Shown: piece after piece, positions 34,612 to 46,237 of the stretch
Layout: each line of letters opens with the position of its first letter
How positions within the stretch are numbered: position 1 is the stretch's first letter
Assembly (NCBI GenBank): GCA_023213395.1
Contig: CM041465.1
Coordinates: 116,939,741-117,003,740 of the forward strand
DNA length: 64,000 bases
Direction of reading: 5' to 3'
Origin: Cycas panzhihuaensis
Lineage: Eukaryota > Cycadophyta
Notes under the pieces: model-generated
What the model was told of the DNA's origin: nothing
The model's database searches: none
The model's input: the letters and a program-made list of their open reading frames with translations, nothing else
Position numbers and translations under genes: made by a program

Positions 34612-36370
34612 GAGGAAGTACTACCTGGAAGTAGCCTGAATAGGCGACCTAACTTTATCGCTAGCTTTGAGATGATACTGTTGCTAGGCAAGGTATTGTA
34701 CAATGTCCCCATACCACTCATTGTCAGCAAGTGGATGAGGGAAAGTATCTCAAATAGCCAAAATGGGCTCGACAGGTAAAGAATATTCAATGGGAATGTC
34801 AAAAGGGTTTAGGATAGGGTATTAGCGAGTTGTTCAACAACCACCATCCCTTTCTTTGACTTCCTGTTAATGATTTGGAGGTCAAATTCCTAAAGGAAGA
34901 TGGCCCACTTGCTAGTCCTACCTGTCAGGTCAGATCAGGTTAGCAAGTATCTTAGGGGATTAGACTGGACAATCACCTGAGTAGTGTTCCCAAGCATGTA
35001 GTGCCTAAACGTCTTGGTAGTGTGCACCAAGGAGAGGCACTCCTTCTCAGCAGGGGAGTAATTAAGTTCAGCAGCCACGAGGGTGCAACTGATGAAGTAA
35101 ATAACTCTTTTGGTTCATGAATCATCCTCTTGGGCTAACATGGGGCCCAAGGATTCATTGGTAGCTGAAGTGTAAAGAATGAAGGGTCTGTCAAAGAGAG
35201 GAGGCACCATAGTTAGAGTGGAAGTAAGAGCTTTCTTGAGCTCCTCGAAGGCTTGTTGGGCCTTTGAAGACCAAACAAATAGGGTCCCTTTCTTCAACAA
35301 GTTGGTAAGGGGTTTTGTGTTTATGGCAAAGTCCATGAAGAAACACCTAAGAAATTCTAGGCTACCCAAGAATGACTTAATTTATCACCAGGTCTTAGGA
35401 GGTGGCATATGAAGGATGGCCTTGACTTTATTAGGGACGATTTGGATTCCTTGCTTTAAGATAAGAAAACTAAGGAGTTTGCCAGTTGTTATGGCAAACA
35501 CGCATTTGAGAGGGTTTAGGCTTACCTGGTATTTATAGCATCATGTGAAGATGGCCCACAAATTAGCAGGATGGTGGGCTCTAATGCATAAGAGTCCCAT
35601 CATGTCGTACATGAAAGCCTCAAGAATGTTGTTGATGAGGTCATGGAAAATGAATTACATCGCCCTTTGATAAGTAGCACCTGTATTCTTTAGCCCGAAG
35701 GGCATTACATTGTAGGCGAAGGTGCCCCAAGGGGTAGTGAAGGCCATCTTGTGATGGTCTTCAGGAGAAATTTGGATATGGTTATAGCCTGAGAAGCCAT
35801 CCATATGGACATGACTTCAAAATCAGTGGTTCAATCAATGATTTGATTGATGAAGGGGAGTGGGAAGTTGTCTTTAGGATATGCATTGTTGATGTCTCAG
35901 AAATCAACATATATTTTAATTCTCCCATTCTTTTTAGCAACAGGGACAATGTTAGACACCCACTTAGGGTAATCGATAGAAGTTATTAACCCCATATTTA
36001 GGAGTTTCTTCACTTCCATCTTTACGGCAGTTGGGAGTTTTGGGTGTAGAGGGTGCTATATTTGACGCATGGGGTGATTGCTTGGGATGGTGGTGAGATT
36101 GTGGGTAATGATAGAAGGGTCTATTCCCTTCATATTAGAATAATCCCATGCGAAGACATCTCAGAATTCTTGGAACAAAAGGGTATATTCCCTTATTTTA
36201 TCATGAGAGAATTTTGCTCCAACCTTTATGACCTTACCCGAGGTGAGGATTATATCCTCGGTTACCCCCATGCACATGGCATTCCCTTCCTCGAAATGAA
36301 GGGAGGCTCATTCAATAGGAAGGAGTGGAATAGGAGACAGATTTGGGTCAGTGAGAGATGACTTGATAGT
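34612..36370 (-). pseudogene. Reverse transcriptase and RNase H of Tat-B
   Basis: RT fragments cover the fingers and palm. The active site at 35604-35615 reads FMYD instead of FMDD, a G-to-T change in the first catalytic aspartate codon. Downstream, 35115-35369 gives FLRCFFMDFAINTKPLTNLLKKGTLF and PFILYTSATNESLGPMLAQEDD, the RT connection and the start of the conventional RNase H. RNase H then runs in broken frames to the integrase zinc finger. Stops and frame changes are frequent. Confidence 0.87.
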
Positions 36371-36379
36371 TAAAACCTT

Positions 36380-37009
36380 CTAGTGAGCAAGCCTATGGTG
36401 ACTAGGAGGGAGATTGGGCATAGAGCCCACTAGATGCTTAAGCAAAGCCTCATCATCCTTGAAATAGTCCACCCCATGGATGACCATGCTTTGAGAAGAC
36501 GAGGAGAGAGGAGCGGAAGGGGCGGTGGGATAATAGCAGTTGATCCACCACTCAATATACTCAAGGGACTCCTCAAAAGAATTAGAGGGAGTCCTCTTGT
36601 GAGGAGTGATAAGGGGTCCCCTCGCTTCGTCGCCTACAAGGGGCGATGAAGAGGAAGATGAAGTGATATAAGGGATCAGATGGTCAGTAGGAGCGATAAC
36701 ATACGATCCAAAGGAGAAGTTGGTCTCTTCAATGGTAGGGGTTTTAGGTCGAGACCTAAAATGAGAGGAGTGCCCCCTACCTGTTCTTAGGAAGGATATG
36801 GGATAAGGAAGGTCCTTATCCTCACTGTCAGACTCATCATTGCTAAACACAGTGAGATACCTATAACTCCCCATACCAATAGGGGCAAAGCGTATAAGGT
36901 TAGAGGAAGAAGATAAAGGACCATCTTTCAAAGGCGACGAGTCAGGGATATTGATAGAGCAAGCAGAAGCATAGGCATATAGACCTTTATCGCTCTTTAC
37001 CTTTTGCAA
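36380..37009 (-). pseudogene. Ser-rich linker between protease and RT, Tat-B
   Basis: A 209-codon frame, rich in Ser and Pro, with acidic patch NDESDSEDKDLPYP and the ending VIHGVDYFKDDEALLKHL. The corresponding Tat-C stretch (60137-60580) ends VIHGVDYFEDDKA. It is an uncharacterised spacer that is conserved enough between copies to have been translated in the ancestor. Confidence 0.65.
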
Positions 37010-37032
37010 ACCGCTTGACGGGGTTGACAGGA

Positions 37033-37842
37033 TTATTTGGTGGGAGGAGGCCCTTGAGAGATAACCCTCATTTGCCCTTCATAGACAAATTTAAGTTGTC
37101 CCCAATGAGATGAGCATATGGCTCCCATTTGGTCGAGCCATGGGCATCCCAACAAAAGGTTGTAGTTGACGTCGACGTTGAGAACTACGATGTCTGGGAG
37201 GACAGTCTTGTCCTTAAGAGCAAGAGGGATGGATACTGAACCCAAGGGTATCTTTTTGCTACCATCGTAGCCTTGACACCGCCATAGAACTAGATCTAGG
37301 GATGATATACCAAGCTCTTGTATGACAAGCAAGGGCATGGAATTAATAGAAGAACCATTGTCTATAATAGTTCTTTGAAGAGTGTAGTCAGGAGTGTCAA
37401 TAGTTATGGTGAAGGGGTAATGCCATTGGCACTCCCTTTCGTTGGTTAGAAGAAAATCCTTGAGGTTGAAAGAGATGATGGGTTTATGACTTGGGGTGAT
37501 GCCCAAGGCATGAATAGACACGTCAACCAATCCCAAGGATTCCAAGAGAAGTATACATTGTTCAGGGCAGCTCCTCAAGACACCCATTATGGACATCCCT
37601 GCGGCCATGGTGTGAAGCTCATCGACAACAGAGAAGGACTTTCCCTTCATGGTAGGTTGGGGAAGAGCCCTTCGACAGTCATAGCAATTGAGGCAAACAT
37701 GAATGGTCTTGGGGAGCATGGGGACTTCTAGAGGAGGGACTTCCAGAAGGGAATCAAGGTGAGGTGTGGAAGAAGAGGCATCGTTCGCCTCTTTAGCTAC
37801 TTGAGACTGGGTTAAGGCATACAAGGAAGTGATTTCAAGCAT
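37033..37842 (-). pseudogene. Protease domain of Tat-B
   Basis: A 269-codon frame with the retropepsin motif IIDNGSSINSMPL, then LGSVSIPLALKDKTVLPDIVVL and YNLLLGCPWL. The DNGSS form in place of D(T/S)G is usual for Tat-type and other plant Ty3/gypsy proteases. The enzyme would cut the gag-pol polyprotein. This is the longest unbroken coding block in Tat-B together with integrase. It is open here but flanked by broken regions, so the gene as a whole is not functional. Confidence 0.85.
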
Positions 37843-38433
37843 CGAAATGACTCTCTTTCCCTTGTTTCGGTATTAAGAGGGTGAAGGAGTGGGATGGTCA
37901 GGAGAGCTAAAAGAAGAAGATGAGTTCCTTATACCCTTCTCTTTGGTTTGCAAAGGGTGAGGGTTTGGGGACCTCCCTCTATTTCAACTACCCTTTTGTT
38001 GGTTATTATGATCACATTCCTTATGTTTGGGGAAAGGATCTTTGTGGACGAGTTGGTCTAAGTTTGGCCTAGATATCTGTTTGGGAGAATAATCAAGTTG
38101 TGGGGAAGCTCTAGGGTGTTGGACCCAGCATTATGAATCTTCATGGAAACATTCCCCATGGATGGAACACCATTTCTTCTCTAGGGAGGAATTGGGCTTC
38201 CTTGTTTAAGAAGATTAGGTGTTACCACCCTTAGGAGGAGTGGCTTGAGAGGCCTGGTGAACTAGTTTATGAGAGGTAGGGGATGAAGGGGCCTAGAGTT
38301 TGAGCTCCTTCATGGTATGTTCGAATGAATATATAGAGGAAGTGATAGGATCTAAGATCTTCTTCGTTGGATAGGAAGAAGACCTGGTAGGCTATTGGAC
38401 TTTAGTCTCATGGGGTGGTCGAGGTTCCTCATG

Positions 38434-40229
38434 CTATTGTAAGGACTTGAGAGGTTTCTTGAGACCTACCTGGATCTCAATGGCCTCGAGCACCAAGCAC
38501 TTGGCTATGGCAGAGTCACACGTCATTACCCCCATTTTGAGGACTTCAATGTGAACTTCTAGATGCAAGGTATTAATAAAGAGATCTCTCTTTAAAATTT
38601 CAGGCAAGGTTGCCATTGTGGAGTGAAAAAGATCATGAAAGAGTCTCACAAAGTCGTGATTCATCTCATCGTGACCTTGTTTAAGAGACAAGAGGGTTTT
38701 TTTCTTCTCTCAAAAGGATGGGCTACGTCAAAATAGTTGACAAATTTATCCACGAGTTGTTGAAATGAAAAGATAGAATGTGCTGGCAGGTGATAGAACT
38801 ACTTAAGGACACCACCTTGAAGGGATTGTGGGAAGAGTTTTATAAAGATATGGTCATAAGCCCAATAATTGATGCATTCCATAGAAATGCTATAGACATG
38901 CCCCGTTGGGTCTTGCGATGAGGTTCTATAAAATTTGGGAACCTCAAGAGGGTAAGGTAGTAAGTTGGTCCTTAACGACTCAATAGATAGGGGTGTTAAT
39001 CTATAGTCCATAAAGGGGCATGCCCTTGACTGGACTATAGGATTGACAAGAGATAGAATAGGAGGTGGACAAGGTTACCCAGATCCTCCTTGGAGAATTT
39101 GGTTCAAAAGGGGATATTAGCCTCCTCCCGTCAGGTGAGAAGACACTAGTCTCACATTCAAAGGAACACACATAAGAGCAGATAGGGGTGAGGGACCCTT
39201 CCCTCATTGAGAAAATGCCCCTTGTTGGAAAGGGGCCTGAGAGAAGGTGCCTTGGGAAGGAGCTTTCCCTTCTTGCAAAGGCGCAACATGAGGTGTAACA
39301 TAGGAGGATGGAAAGGACGGGTGCAAGATTAGGTTTTTTCCATATTGGCTACTTGTGGGTGGTGTGACCCCATATGGGTGCAAAGGGTCCACCCCATAAG
39401 TTGGAAGGGAGTTTCCCTTGTCATGCCCCCATAGTTGAGAGATGTATCCTGGAGGCACGTAAAGGGAGGGATCCCTAGGTTGAACTTGGGAGTGTGTGGG
39501 GATGGCCCCCACATGGCTAGAAGTAGGGGCACATGTAGGTCCCCTAGATCTAATAGGTGGTGGATATACTATAGTTGGGAGAGGTGTAGTCGTTTAACTA
39601 GAAGAGGGCATGCTCAACCCAAGTTAGGAAGAGGACATGTCTTGGGTAGTCCTTAAGGAGCATGGACCATGGGGAGAGTAAGATGAGGAGAAAGACAAAC
39701 TCATTGTAGATAGAGGGGTTGAACGAGATGGATGAGGTAAGGCAGATATAGAGGAAGGAGGCACAATGCTTTATGAGATGCTCTCAAACCACTTAGGATA
39801 TGGTTGGAGGTAAGCGTCTTGGAAGCATTGGCTAAGGGCTTCGACAACATCCACAAGAGGAGTATCCACTTGATCATAAGAGGTAGAAGGACCCTCATAT
39901 GAGGCAGACCCCACGGGGTGATCCTCATAAGAATCACCACCAAGGTGGCGGAACTCTAGAGGAGAAGAGACCTCTACTTCATGAGTAGAGAGGTGGTGAA
40001 CTTATGGGTGTTCTTGGTCACCCAGATAAAAGATAGGGTCTTCACCCTCTTAGGTGGGCCCTTGAAAAGAGGTAGAAGGATCGTGTGATTCAGATACATA
40101 TGCATGATATGCCCAATCTGAAGGAAATCCCTTCATAGTTGAATTAGAATCTGACAAAGGAAGGGACTGATAAGAAGGGTCTTCCAACAAAGGAGGGAGG
40201 CCTCACAAGCGACAAGAGAACTGTTGCAT
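38434..40229 (-). pseudogene. Gag of Tat-B
   Basis: It starts at the ATG at 40227-40229, 157 bp inside the 5' LTR boundary, matching the start of the intact gag of Tat-C. It begins with a shared GLPPLLEDPSYQ block, then a broken Pro/Gly-rich region (YVPPGYISQLWGHDKG near 39430). The capsid-like part follows: TPLSIESLRTNLLPYPLEVPKF, CINYWAYDHIFIKLFPQSLQG and SLKQGHDEMNHDFVRLFHDL (38434-38691). It has several stops and frame shifts. Confidence 0.85.
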
Positions 40230-40367
40230 ACAAGTTCCCCCTAAAGATTGGAAGGATAAAAGAAGTGATGTGATGGGTGTTGGGGGTTGCCCAACAAACC
40301 AAAGAGAGTTACCTAAAAGGAAGTAGTGCTAACAGGAAGGGAGAGAAGATTAATCCCTTACTGGCGG

Positions 40368-40386
40368 TCCCCAGTATGGTCGCTAG
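40368..40386 (-). other. Putative primer-binding site of Tat-B
   Basis: The minus strand directly inside the 5' LTR reads CTAGCGACCATACTGGGGA. Its form resembles the TGGCGAC...CTGGGGA sites seen in plant Ty3/gypsy elements. The tRNA cannot be named safely. Confidence 0.5.
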
Positions 40387-43300
40387 TAGAATCACACCTC
40401 TAGGGGCGGTAACTGCACTTGGTTAAGATCAAGTCAACCAACAAAGAGGTCTTAAAGCAAAGATTTATTTGGAAAGTAAAGGAGATCACCTACAAAAGAT
40501 GTCTGTACATTGGAACATAGGTTCATGACCCACAAATGGTGCACAAACTCCCTTCGAAGTAACTCTACCTTGGTTGGAAAGTTAAAGAGACAAGGGATAT
40601 TCTCAGGTTCCTGAGTAACCTCAAAAGATGGGCCCTTCCACCCTTAGATGACCTAAGGTGGGAGGAGAAGACAAGTGAGAGGATGGCTCCTCACTTTGGA
40701 AGAAAGATATGGGAGAGGTAGTTCTAGGCAAGAAGCGAGAGCGGTGTGCATTCATGAAGGAATAGAGGGGTGACCAATCCTATAGGTATGGAACTGACTC
40801 AAAGGTCACACTAAGGTTACTTAGTCATAATAAGTGCAACAAAGAACAATGAGAAAAGGGAGGCCTTAAAGAAGGGATGCCCTTAAGATGCTACATCTAA
40901 GATAGTTTTAGGGATGTGAGGTGACAATGGAAAAGTTCCAATTCTTTTGCGTGTAGGTTAGTATGCAACGCGTGTAGGGATGGAGTTGTGTATATGATGT
41001 TGTGTTGTTGAATGCAAGACAAGTTCTTCCTTGAAAGAAGGAAAATAACCAGATAAACAGAATCACTTATTTGCTCACTCATGCATGTCTTCACTCTCTT
41101 TTAATTTTCAAATGCAAAGAAAGAGTGATTGGTAAAGTAATGGTATGCAAGGCAAAATGTATGCAAGGGACACAAACTCAAAGAAACATGCAACAAATAG
41201 ACATGCAATGGATATGGTCCCTATTTGATGTACTTTTATTAAGTAGGCAAGAAAATTAATTAGGTACAAATGATATATGTAAATTCTCTTTTTCTTTTCC
41301 TTTTCCTTTAGGTATGACACATGGAGACAAAGAAAATAAAGCATGAGGGAAAGACAAGAGGGGAGCAAGGAGGGTACCTGGAAATTAGGCGATTGAAGAA
41401 GTGCTACCCCTTACGATACTTACCTCCCTCGTGCTACTCCCAACTGCAGATGACATGACATGGTAGTGCTAGCAAATGAGGGTAGGGGTTTCTTTACCTT
41501 CCCCAAATTGAAAGGAAAAAAGAAAGAGCTGTAACGAAAGGTCTTAGAAGAATTATCAAGAGGAAAAGGCAAGAACGTACTCAGATCAGAATGCTTTTCT
41601 CCTTCTCCATGTACGGCAAGAAAGGAACCTACAACTAAGTAACGTTTGCCTTTCCATGGTGCTACTAGGGTATAAGGGATGTATATATATGCAATATATA
41701 GAATAGTACAATGCAAGCTATCTAAATTAAAGAAATATTTACAATAAAATCAACTTACAATTCCCTTTTTAAGTTAGCTTTGCAAGAAATATCAAAAGGG
41801 AAAAGGAAGAGGAAGGGGAGTGCTTAGCCTCAGAATGGCTAACTCTCCAAGTCTATGACACTCCATGCTATCCAAGCACTAAGCTATCAAGTAGGGCTAA
41901 TATATCAAAAGCTGAAGATGTAAATGAGAGGTTGCTGCAAAGTTGTATATGTTGTCAATGTTGTAAGAGTTGCATAGTGTAACTTTTGTAACTTCAAGCT
42001 AACCTAACACTAAATAATGGGTAGGGTTTATTTTGGGGTTGTAATTCTTGCTCATATAAGGTCTATAAGGCTGAAAGCAAGCATAACAATAGGCTGCATG
42101 CACTGTTACTAGTAGTGACCCTTCTTCCGGTGGCCCTTTGGAAACCCAAGGGAAGCACGGAGGAGGAAGTGGAAGGGAGAGAAGGGGGTTGCCCTTGAGG
42201 AGAAGGATCTCTAGGTATAGATCCCACCTTTATGCCTTTCACTCTCCTTTATGACCTCTTCCTCACTGCCTCCTTGGAAGAACTAGGGAAGGGCTAGAAG
42301 GAAATGATAAAAAGGCAAGAAAAAGGAGGATTTGCCTCTCATGTGCAGCAAGGAAAACAAAAGGAAACAAGTGTTATGTAGGACATACAAACAACTTTTC
42401 AATATTTGAAAGGAGTAAAACCAAATAGGAGAGGAAGAGTACTTGTTGTAGGTAGATTAGGGGTAGATCTACCTGAAAAAGAGAGAGGAGGGCCTATTCT
42501 GTAGGGTTTATAGGTGAAACTCCAAAGGAGCTGCGAGTTAAAGGTAAAAACTAGGCTAAGAAGAGATATTTGTGCTTGATGGTGAACTTGGAGTGTGTCC
42601 TTCCTTGAGGCAACCTTGTTGCAGGTCTATTGCTATGGATTTGGAGTTACAGAGGGCTAATCTCAGGCTAGAGAGTTGATGTATCAGGTGTTTATAGGGT
42701 ATTTTTGTAGGAAGCTATGAAGAGTGAGTGAGAAAGAGAGAGTTTTTTTAGAGTGGAAGAGGAAGAAATAAGGGCATTTTTGGGTTTTAAACCCAACCCT
42801 AGCTCAATTGAGTGATTAGGGTTCATCTTGAGTCAGGAATATGTCTCTGCCATGTGGTAATTTTCCAATAAATACAAAATTAGCCACAACAGATTTTAAA
42901 AAATAATGTGTGATAGTTGCCCCATGGTAAACTTTGTAGTACTACGAAGTTTGCAGCGATACCATCATCTTTATCATGGTGTGGAAGAAAAATAACAAAA
43001 GGAGACTTAGGAGCTCAGAATAAGAGTGGTACTTTAGACCTAAGGGGCATGGCACTCTATCTAGGTGGCAGGGGATAGTCATGGGACCAGAGAAATCCAT
43101 GTTAGGTGAAAAACTAAGGGCAAGGAGTTCCCAAGGCAAGGTGCTAGGGGTCGAGGTATGTCAATGGGCTATGTGAGGAGCCAATTGGTGCTTAGGGGCA
43201 ATGTGGAGATGTGGAGGAGGGTTTTGGAGTGCCATGGGATACATATCCCTAGATCGTCATAGCCTGAAGTGGTATAATGTAACATGATTAAGCAACAAAT

Positions 43301-43454
43301 GCATAATAGTCACGTAATGAACGAAGCAATCATGTAGTGTAAAAAATGCTTCAATTTACCTTTCTTAGAATTGACAAAGGCAAGGGATAGAAGCGTACCT
43401 ATACTTACTTGAGTTGACTCATCTATATTCATTCTTGGTAGACAGAAAACAACA
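40387..43454 (-). repeat. Tat-B 5' LTR, about 3.07 kb
   Basis: It aligns throughout with 20224-20776 plus 25953-28506. The element-strand start is TGTTGTTTTCTG at 43454 and the end is GTGTGATTCTA at 40387. It lacks a short A/G-rich stretch near 41515 that the 3' LTR and Tat-A share. Confidence 0.9.
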
Positions 43455-44271
43455 TCTGACTGCGCTAACAGGTTCTAAGTCTAAGCAGTAAGAGGAATTT
43501 TTATTTATTTTTTTAATATGAGGTGACTTACGATCTGACTTAGGAAGTGAAATATATATATTAGAGTATCCTACCAACTACTAGATAAGGTGTGCTTGGT
43601 CTTATAGGCCTACCAATAAATTATAGAAGTTTAGGGCAAGTAGCTTTGTGGTGCTAACTACTAACCACTATACTATCAGACTTCAATGGTCGATAGTTTT
43701 CCTATGCTGAGAAGGAACTAGGGACTTAAAGGGATCCTCCTATATACCTGAAGGTACATGGAGGTATACTTCCATAGCTAGGTTCTATCTAGGGCTTGGC
43801 TCAGGAGTATTATTTCTAGTTCTTTATGCAAGGGGTAGAAAAACCATGATAGACTTAGCCAGAATGATAGATCCCTATGATATTTAAAGACCCCTAGTAT
43901 AGGGTTTCTACCTAATTACTTAGGTAGTCACCTAACAGTGTTACCTACCCAGGAAAGAGAGGTGGGAGGGAGAAAGGGTAGTTGCCTAATAATGTTATCT
44001 ACCATTGAGATATAATTCAATGCAAAAATTGAAATACAGAAATGAAATTAAAATTAGATGAAAAATAAAAAGATAAAATATTGGTATTACCTAAGGGAAG
44101 AAATTTCCCTTCTCTCACAACTCTTAGATTATCCTAGTATCGTTCCTCAATCTCCATGGAGAGAGTACTAAGTGAAAGTCTTTTCTTGATCTTTACGAGG
44201 GTGGAGAGAGTACTTGATCTTATTAGGGGAAAAAAAAATCTAATTTTCTAGGCAACTTCTCATGATTACAA
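43455..44271 (-). other. Element D 5' leader
   Basis: Sequence between the primer-binding site of D and the Tat-B insertion. No frame was recognised. It holds a two-copy repeat (CCTAACAGTGTTACCTACC near 43932; CCTAATAATGTTATCTACC near 43986). Confidence 0.6.
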
Positions 44272-44287
44272 TGTAGCTCTGATACCA
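44272..44287 (-). other. Primer-binding site of element D (initiator tRNA-Met)
   Basis: The minus strand reads TGGTATCAGAGCTACA, two bases inside the LTR end. This is the perfect plant initiator tRNA-Met priming sequence. Confidence 0.92.
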
Positions 44288-44289
44288 CT

Positions 44290-44705
44290 TGGGACGTATC
44301 TTCTTATAAGTGCTCCTTGAGATAATAAAAAAATAACAATGGCAACCACTTCATTCAGTTCAATAGGGCAAATCAAATTAATAAAGAATCTTACAAGAAC
44401 ACAAGAGCACCAAATGATCACCAAAATAGAGAGTACCACATCACAATCTTTATAAAAAGTAAAATTAAGCTAATCATCTTTTATAATATATGACCTTTAT
44501 ATAGATAAAAGAGGATCTTTTATATGCAATTGTATTGGTGGCCTAAGTAACCTTATATTTTATTTGATGACTTAGCAGTCTTGCGTACCATTGGCTAGCT
44601 TATTGACTCATGCATGAAGTTTGATAATTAACCTTATCTCTTAACCTCCTAATAGCTCTATGCATAATAGTATTTACATAACTTAGTGAGATGAGTTATG
44701 TAACA
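44290..44705 (-). repeat. Element D 5' LTR, 416 bp
   Basis: The element-strand start is TGTTACATAACTC and the end is TACGTCCCA. It has the same length as 14758-15173. Confidence 0.93.
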
Positions 44706-44710
44706 GAGTA
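44706..44710. repeat. Right target-site duplication of element D (GAGTA)
   Basis: Identical to 14753-14757. Confidence 0.9.
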
Positions 44711-45700
44711 TCAAGAATTCCTTTTTGATTCAATATAAATTGGCCTTCTTTATCAAGTATAGATAAGTCTATTTATAGCACAACCTAAGAACCAATTTTG
44801 AATATAAGGTTGGAAACATGAAAGATATTATGAATTTAGGCACTTGGTATATCTAAAGCATAGGTAATAATACCAACTCATTGTAGAATTTGACATGGTC
44901 TATAGAACTAGGGAGTGAGATTTTGTTTCCTAAAGGACTTAAGTGACGATTGTTTATAAGGTTTTAAATGAATAAATACCCAATCATGAAGATTGAATTC
45001 TCCTTCACAGTGATGGCTATAAGCTTGTTATTTGATATGACCTTGAGCTAGTTGGAGATTATCTTTAAGAGCCTAAAGAAGGTCTAAAACTTATTATTTA
45101 GGTTTATTTAACTGTTAGTACCTTGGATGGTTTTTGGAAGAAGGAATTTATATATGGTGGTGTGTAACCATGAAGTTCCACGAAGTGGGACATCTTAATT
45201 ATAAAATGGTATAAAGTATTATATTAATACTCAATAAGGTATAGCTACTACACCTATTAGGATTACTTATCACCTATCAAGTAATGCATATACCCTTTAA
45301 GACATTTATTAATGACCTTGGTTTGGCCATTTATTTGTGGGTGGTAGGCTATGCTCATATGTAACTAGATGTCTACTAATTAAAATAGTTCAGATTAGAA
45401 TTTACTTGTGAACTTTAGATCTCAACTACTGATGATTATTTAAGGGAACCCATAGAGGATATGGATTGATTTTATGAATAAATTAACAACTTGAGATATA
45501 GATGTTATACTTTATAGTGGAATGAAATGTGCATATTTTGTTAGGTAATCCATGATGACCATAATAATATCTTTACCTACTAATTTAGGTAGCCTTATCA
45601 TAAAATCCATATTGATATCTATCTATTTACAATTTAGAATCGGTAGTGGTTGAAGTAGATTAGGAATATTCACTATTTCTACCTTTTATTATTAGAAAAT
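44711..45700 (-). pseudogene. Element E: older chromovirus integrase relic
   Basis: The minus strand reads INMDFMIRLPKLVGKDIIMVIMDYLTKYA (start near 45640), then MSIAYHPQINGQTKVINKCLKGYMHY (near 45300-45380), then IKMSHFVELHGYTPPYI. These are the Ty3/gypsy integrase core and the GPY/F neighbourhood. The glutamate of the expected NGQTEV motif reads lysine. Stops are common. The relic is cut at 44710/44711 by element D. Its continuation past the cut should be at 14752 and below but was not recognised. Confidence 0.8.
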
Positions 45701-45872
45701 ATCATAGGAAAAAATGATATTCTAAATTTCAGATATTTTCCCTGGTTATTATTATTAGTAAGGGGTAAGCATCACTCATACAACTTGACAGAAGGCCCAG
45801 GGTAGGAATGTTAGTTATAATATTCATTTATATTATTATAAAGTATGCATGCCTCATTAGAATGTTGTGGGA

Positions 45873-45962
45873 CCATCATCAACTGACTTATCTGTCAGGT
45901 ATGTATTATTTTATAATTTATTTTAAATGACATTTTTTAATACCAAAGTCAGTTGATGGTGG
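45873..45962. repeat. 90-bp foldback with 16-bp terminal inverted repeats
   Basis: CCATCATCAACTGACT at 45873-45888 is complementary, with one mismatch, to AGTCAGTTGATGGTGG at 45947-45962. The 58-bp centre is AT-rich. Size and shape suit a very small MITE or a solitary palindrome. No clear target duplication was seen. Confidence 0.7.
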
Positions 45963-46099
45963 GCTTGCCCAACATCCTGACTGTATATAGAGGCTCCTAT
46001 GGCCTAATGGTGTTCCTTAACATTGTCAACTATATACATATTTTTTATTATTATTCACCATGGCCTTATAATCTAAGTTCTACTATGCCCTTGTGCCTT

Positions 46100-46237
46100 C
46101 ATGTTAGAAAAGAGAGAGACCACTCTCACTTGCAAACACTATGTGTTACTTAGACACAAATGCAAGGGTCCATGTTAGAAAAGGGAGAGACCACTCTCAC
46201 TTGCAAACACTATGTGTTACTTAGACATAAATGCAAG
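46100..46237. repeat. Two-copy tandem duplication, 71-bp period
   Basis: CATGTTAGAAAAG begins at 46100 and 46171. The copies are nearly identical (two or three differences), so the duplication is much younger than its surroundings. Confidence 0.92.

Larger units (their letters stand above)
20224..43454 (-). mobile_element. Tat-B: giant Ty3/gypsy (Tat-type) element, split by a copia
   Basis: The 5' LTR is at 40387-43454. The 3' LTR is at 20224-28506 and is interrupted by the copia at 20777-25947. Between them, on the minus strand, are gag, protease, RT, RNase H and integrase, then the opposite-strand PMD gene, then aRNH. Without the copia the element is about 18 kb, in the range known for Tat/Ogre elements. 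The flanking five bases are GAGTC on the left and TCTGA on the right, so no clean target duplication is seen, and the LTRs are unexpectedly different. The element may be recombinant. All genes are broken. Confidence 0.9.
14758..44705 (-). mobile_element. Element D: chromovirus (Ty3/gypsy) split by Tat-B
   Basis: Two 416-bp LTRs in the same orientation lie 30 kb apart, flanked by a perfect 5-bp duplication. Next to the right LTR is a primer-binding site for initiator tRNA-Met, and next to the left LTR a polypurine tract. The internal region, read on the minus strand, gives protease, RT, RNase H, integrase and a chromodomain, which is the Ty3/gypsy chromovirus order. Tat-B occupies 20224-43454. 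Without it element D is about 6.7 kb, a plausible size. All coding parts are heavily mutated. Confidence 0.92.
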
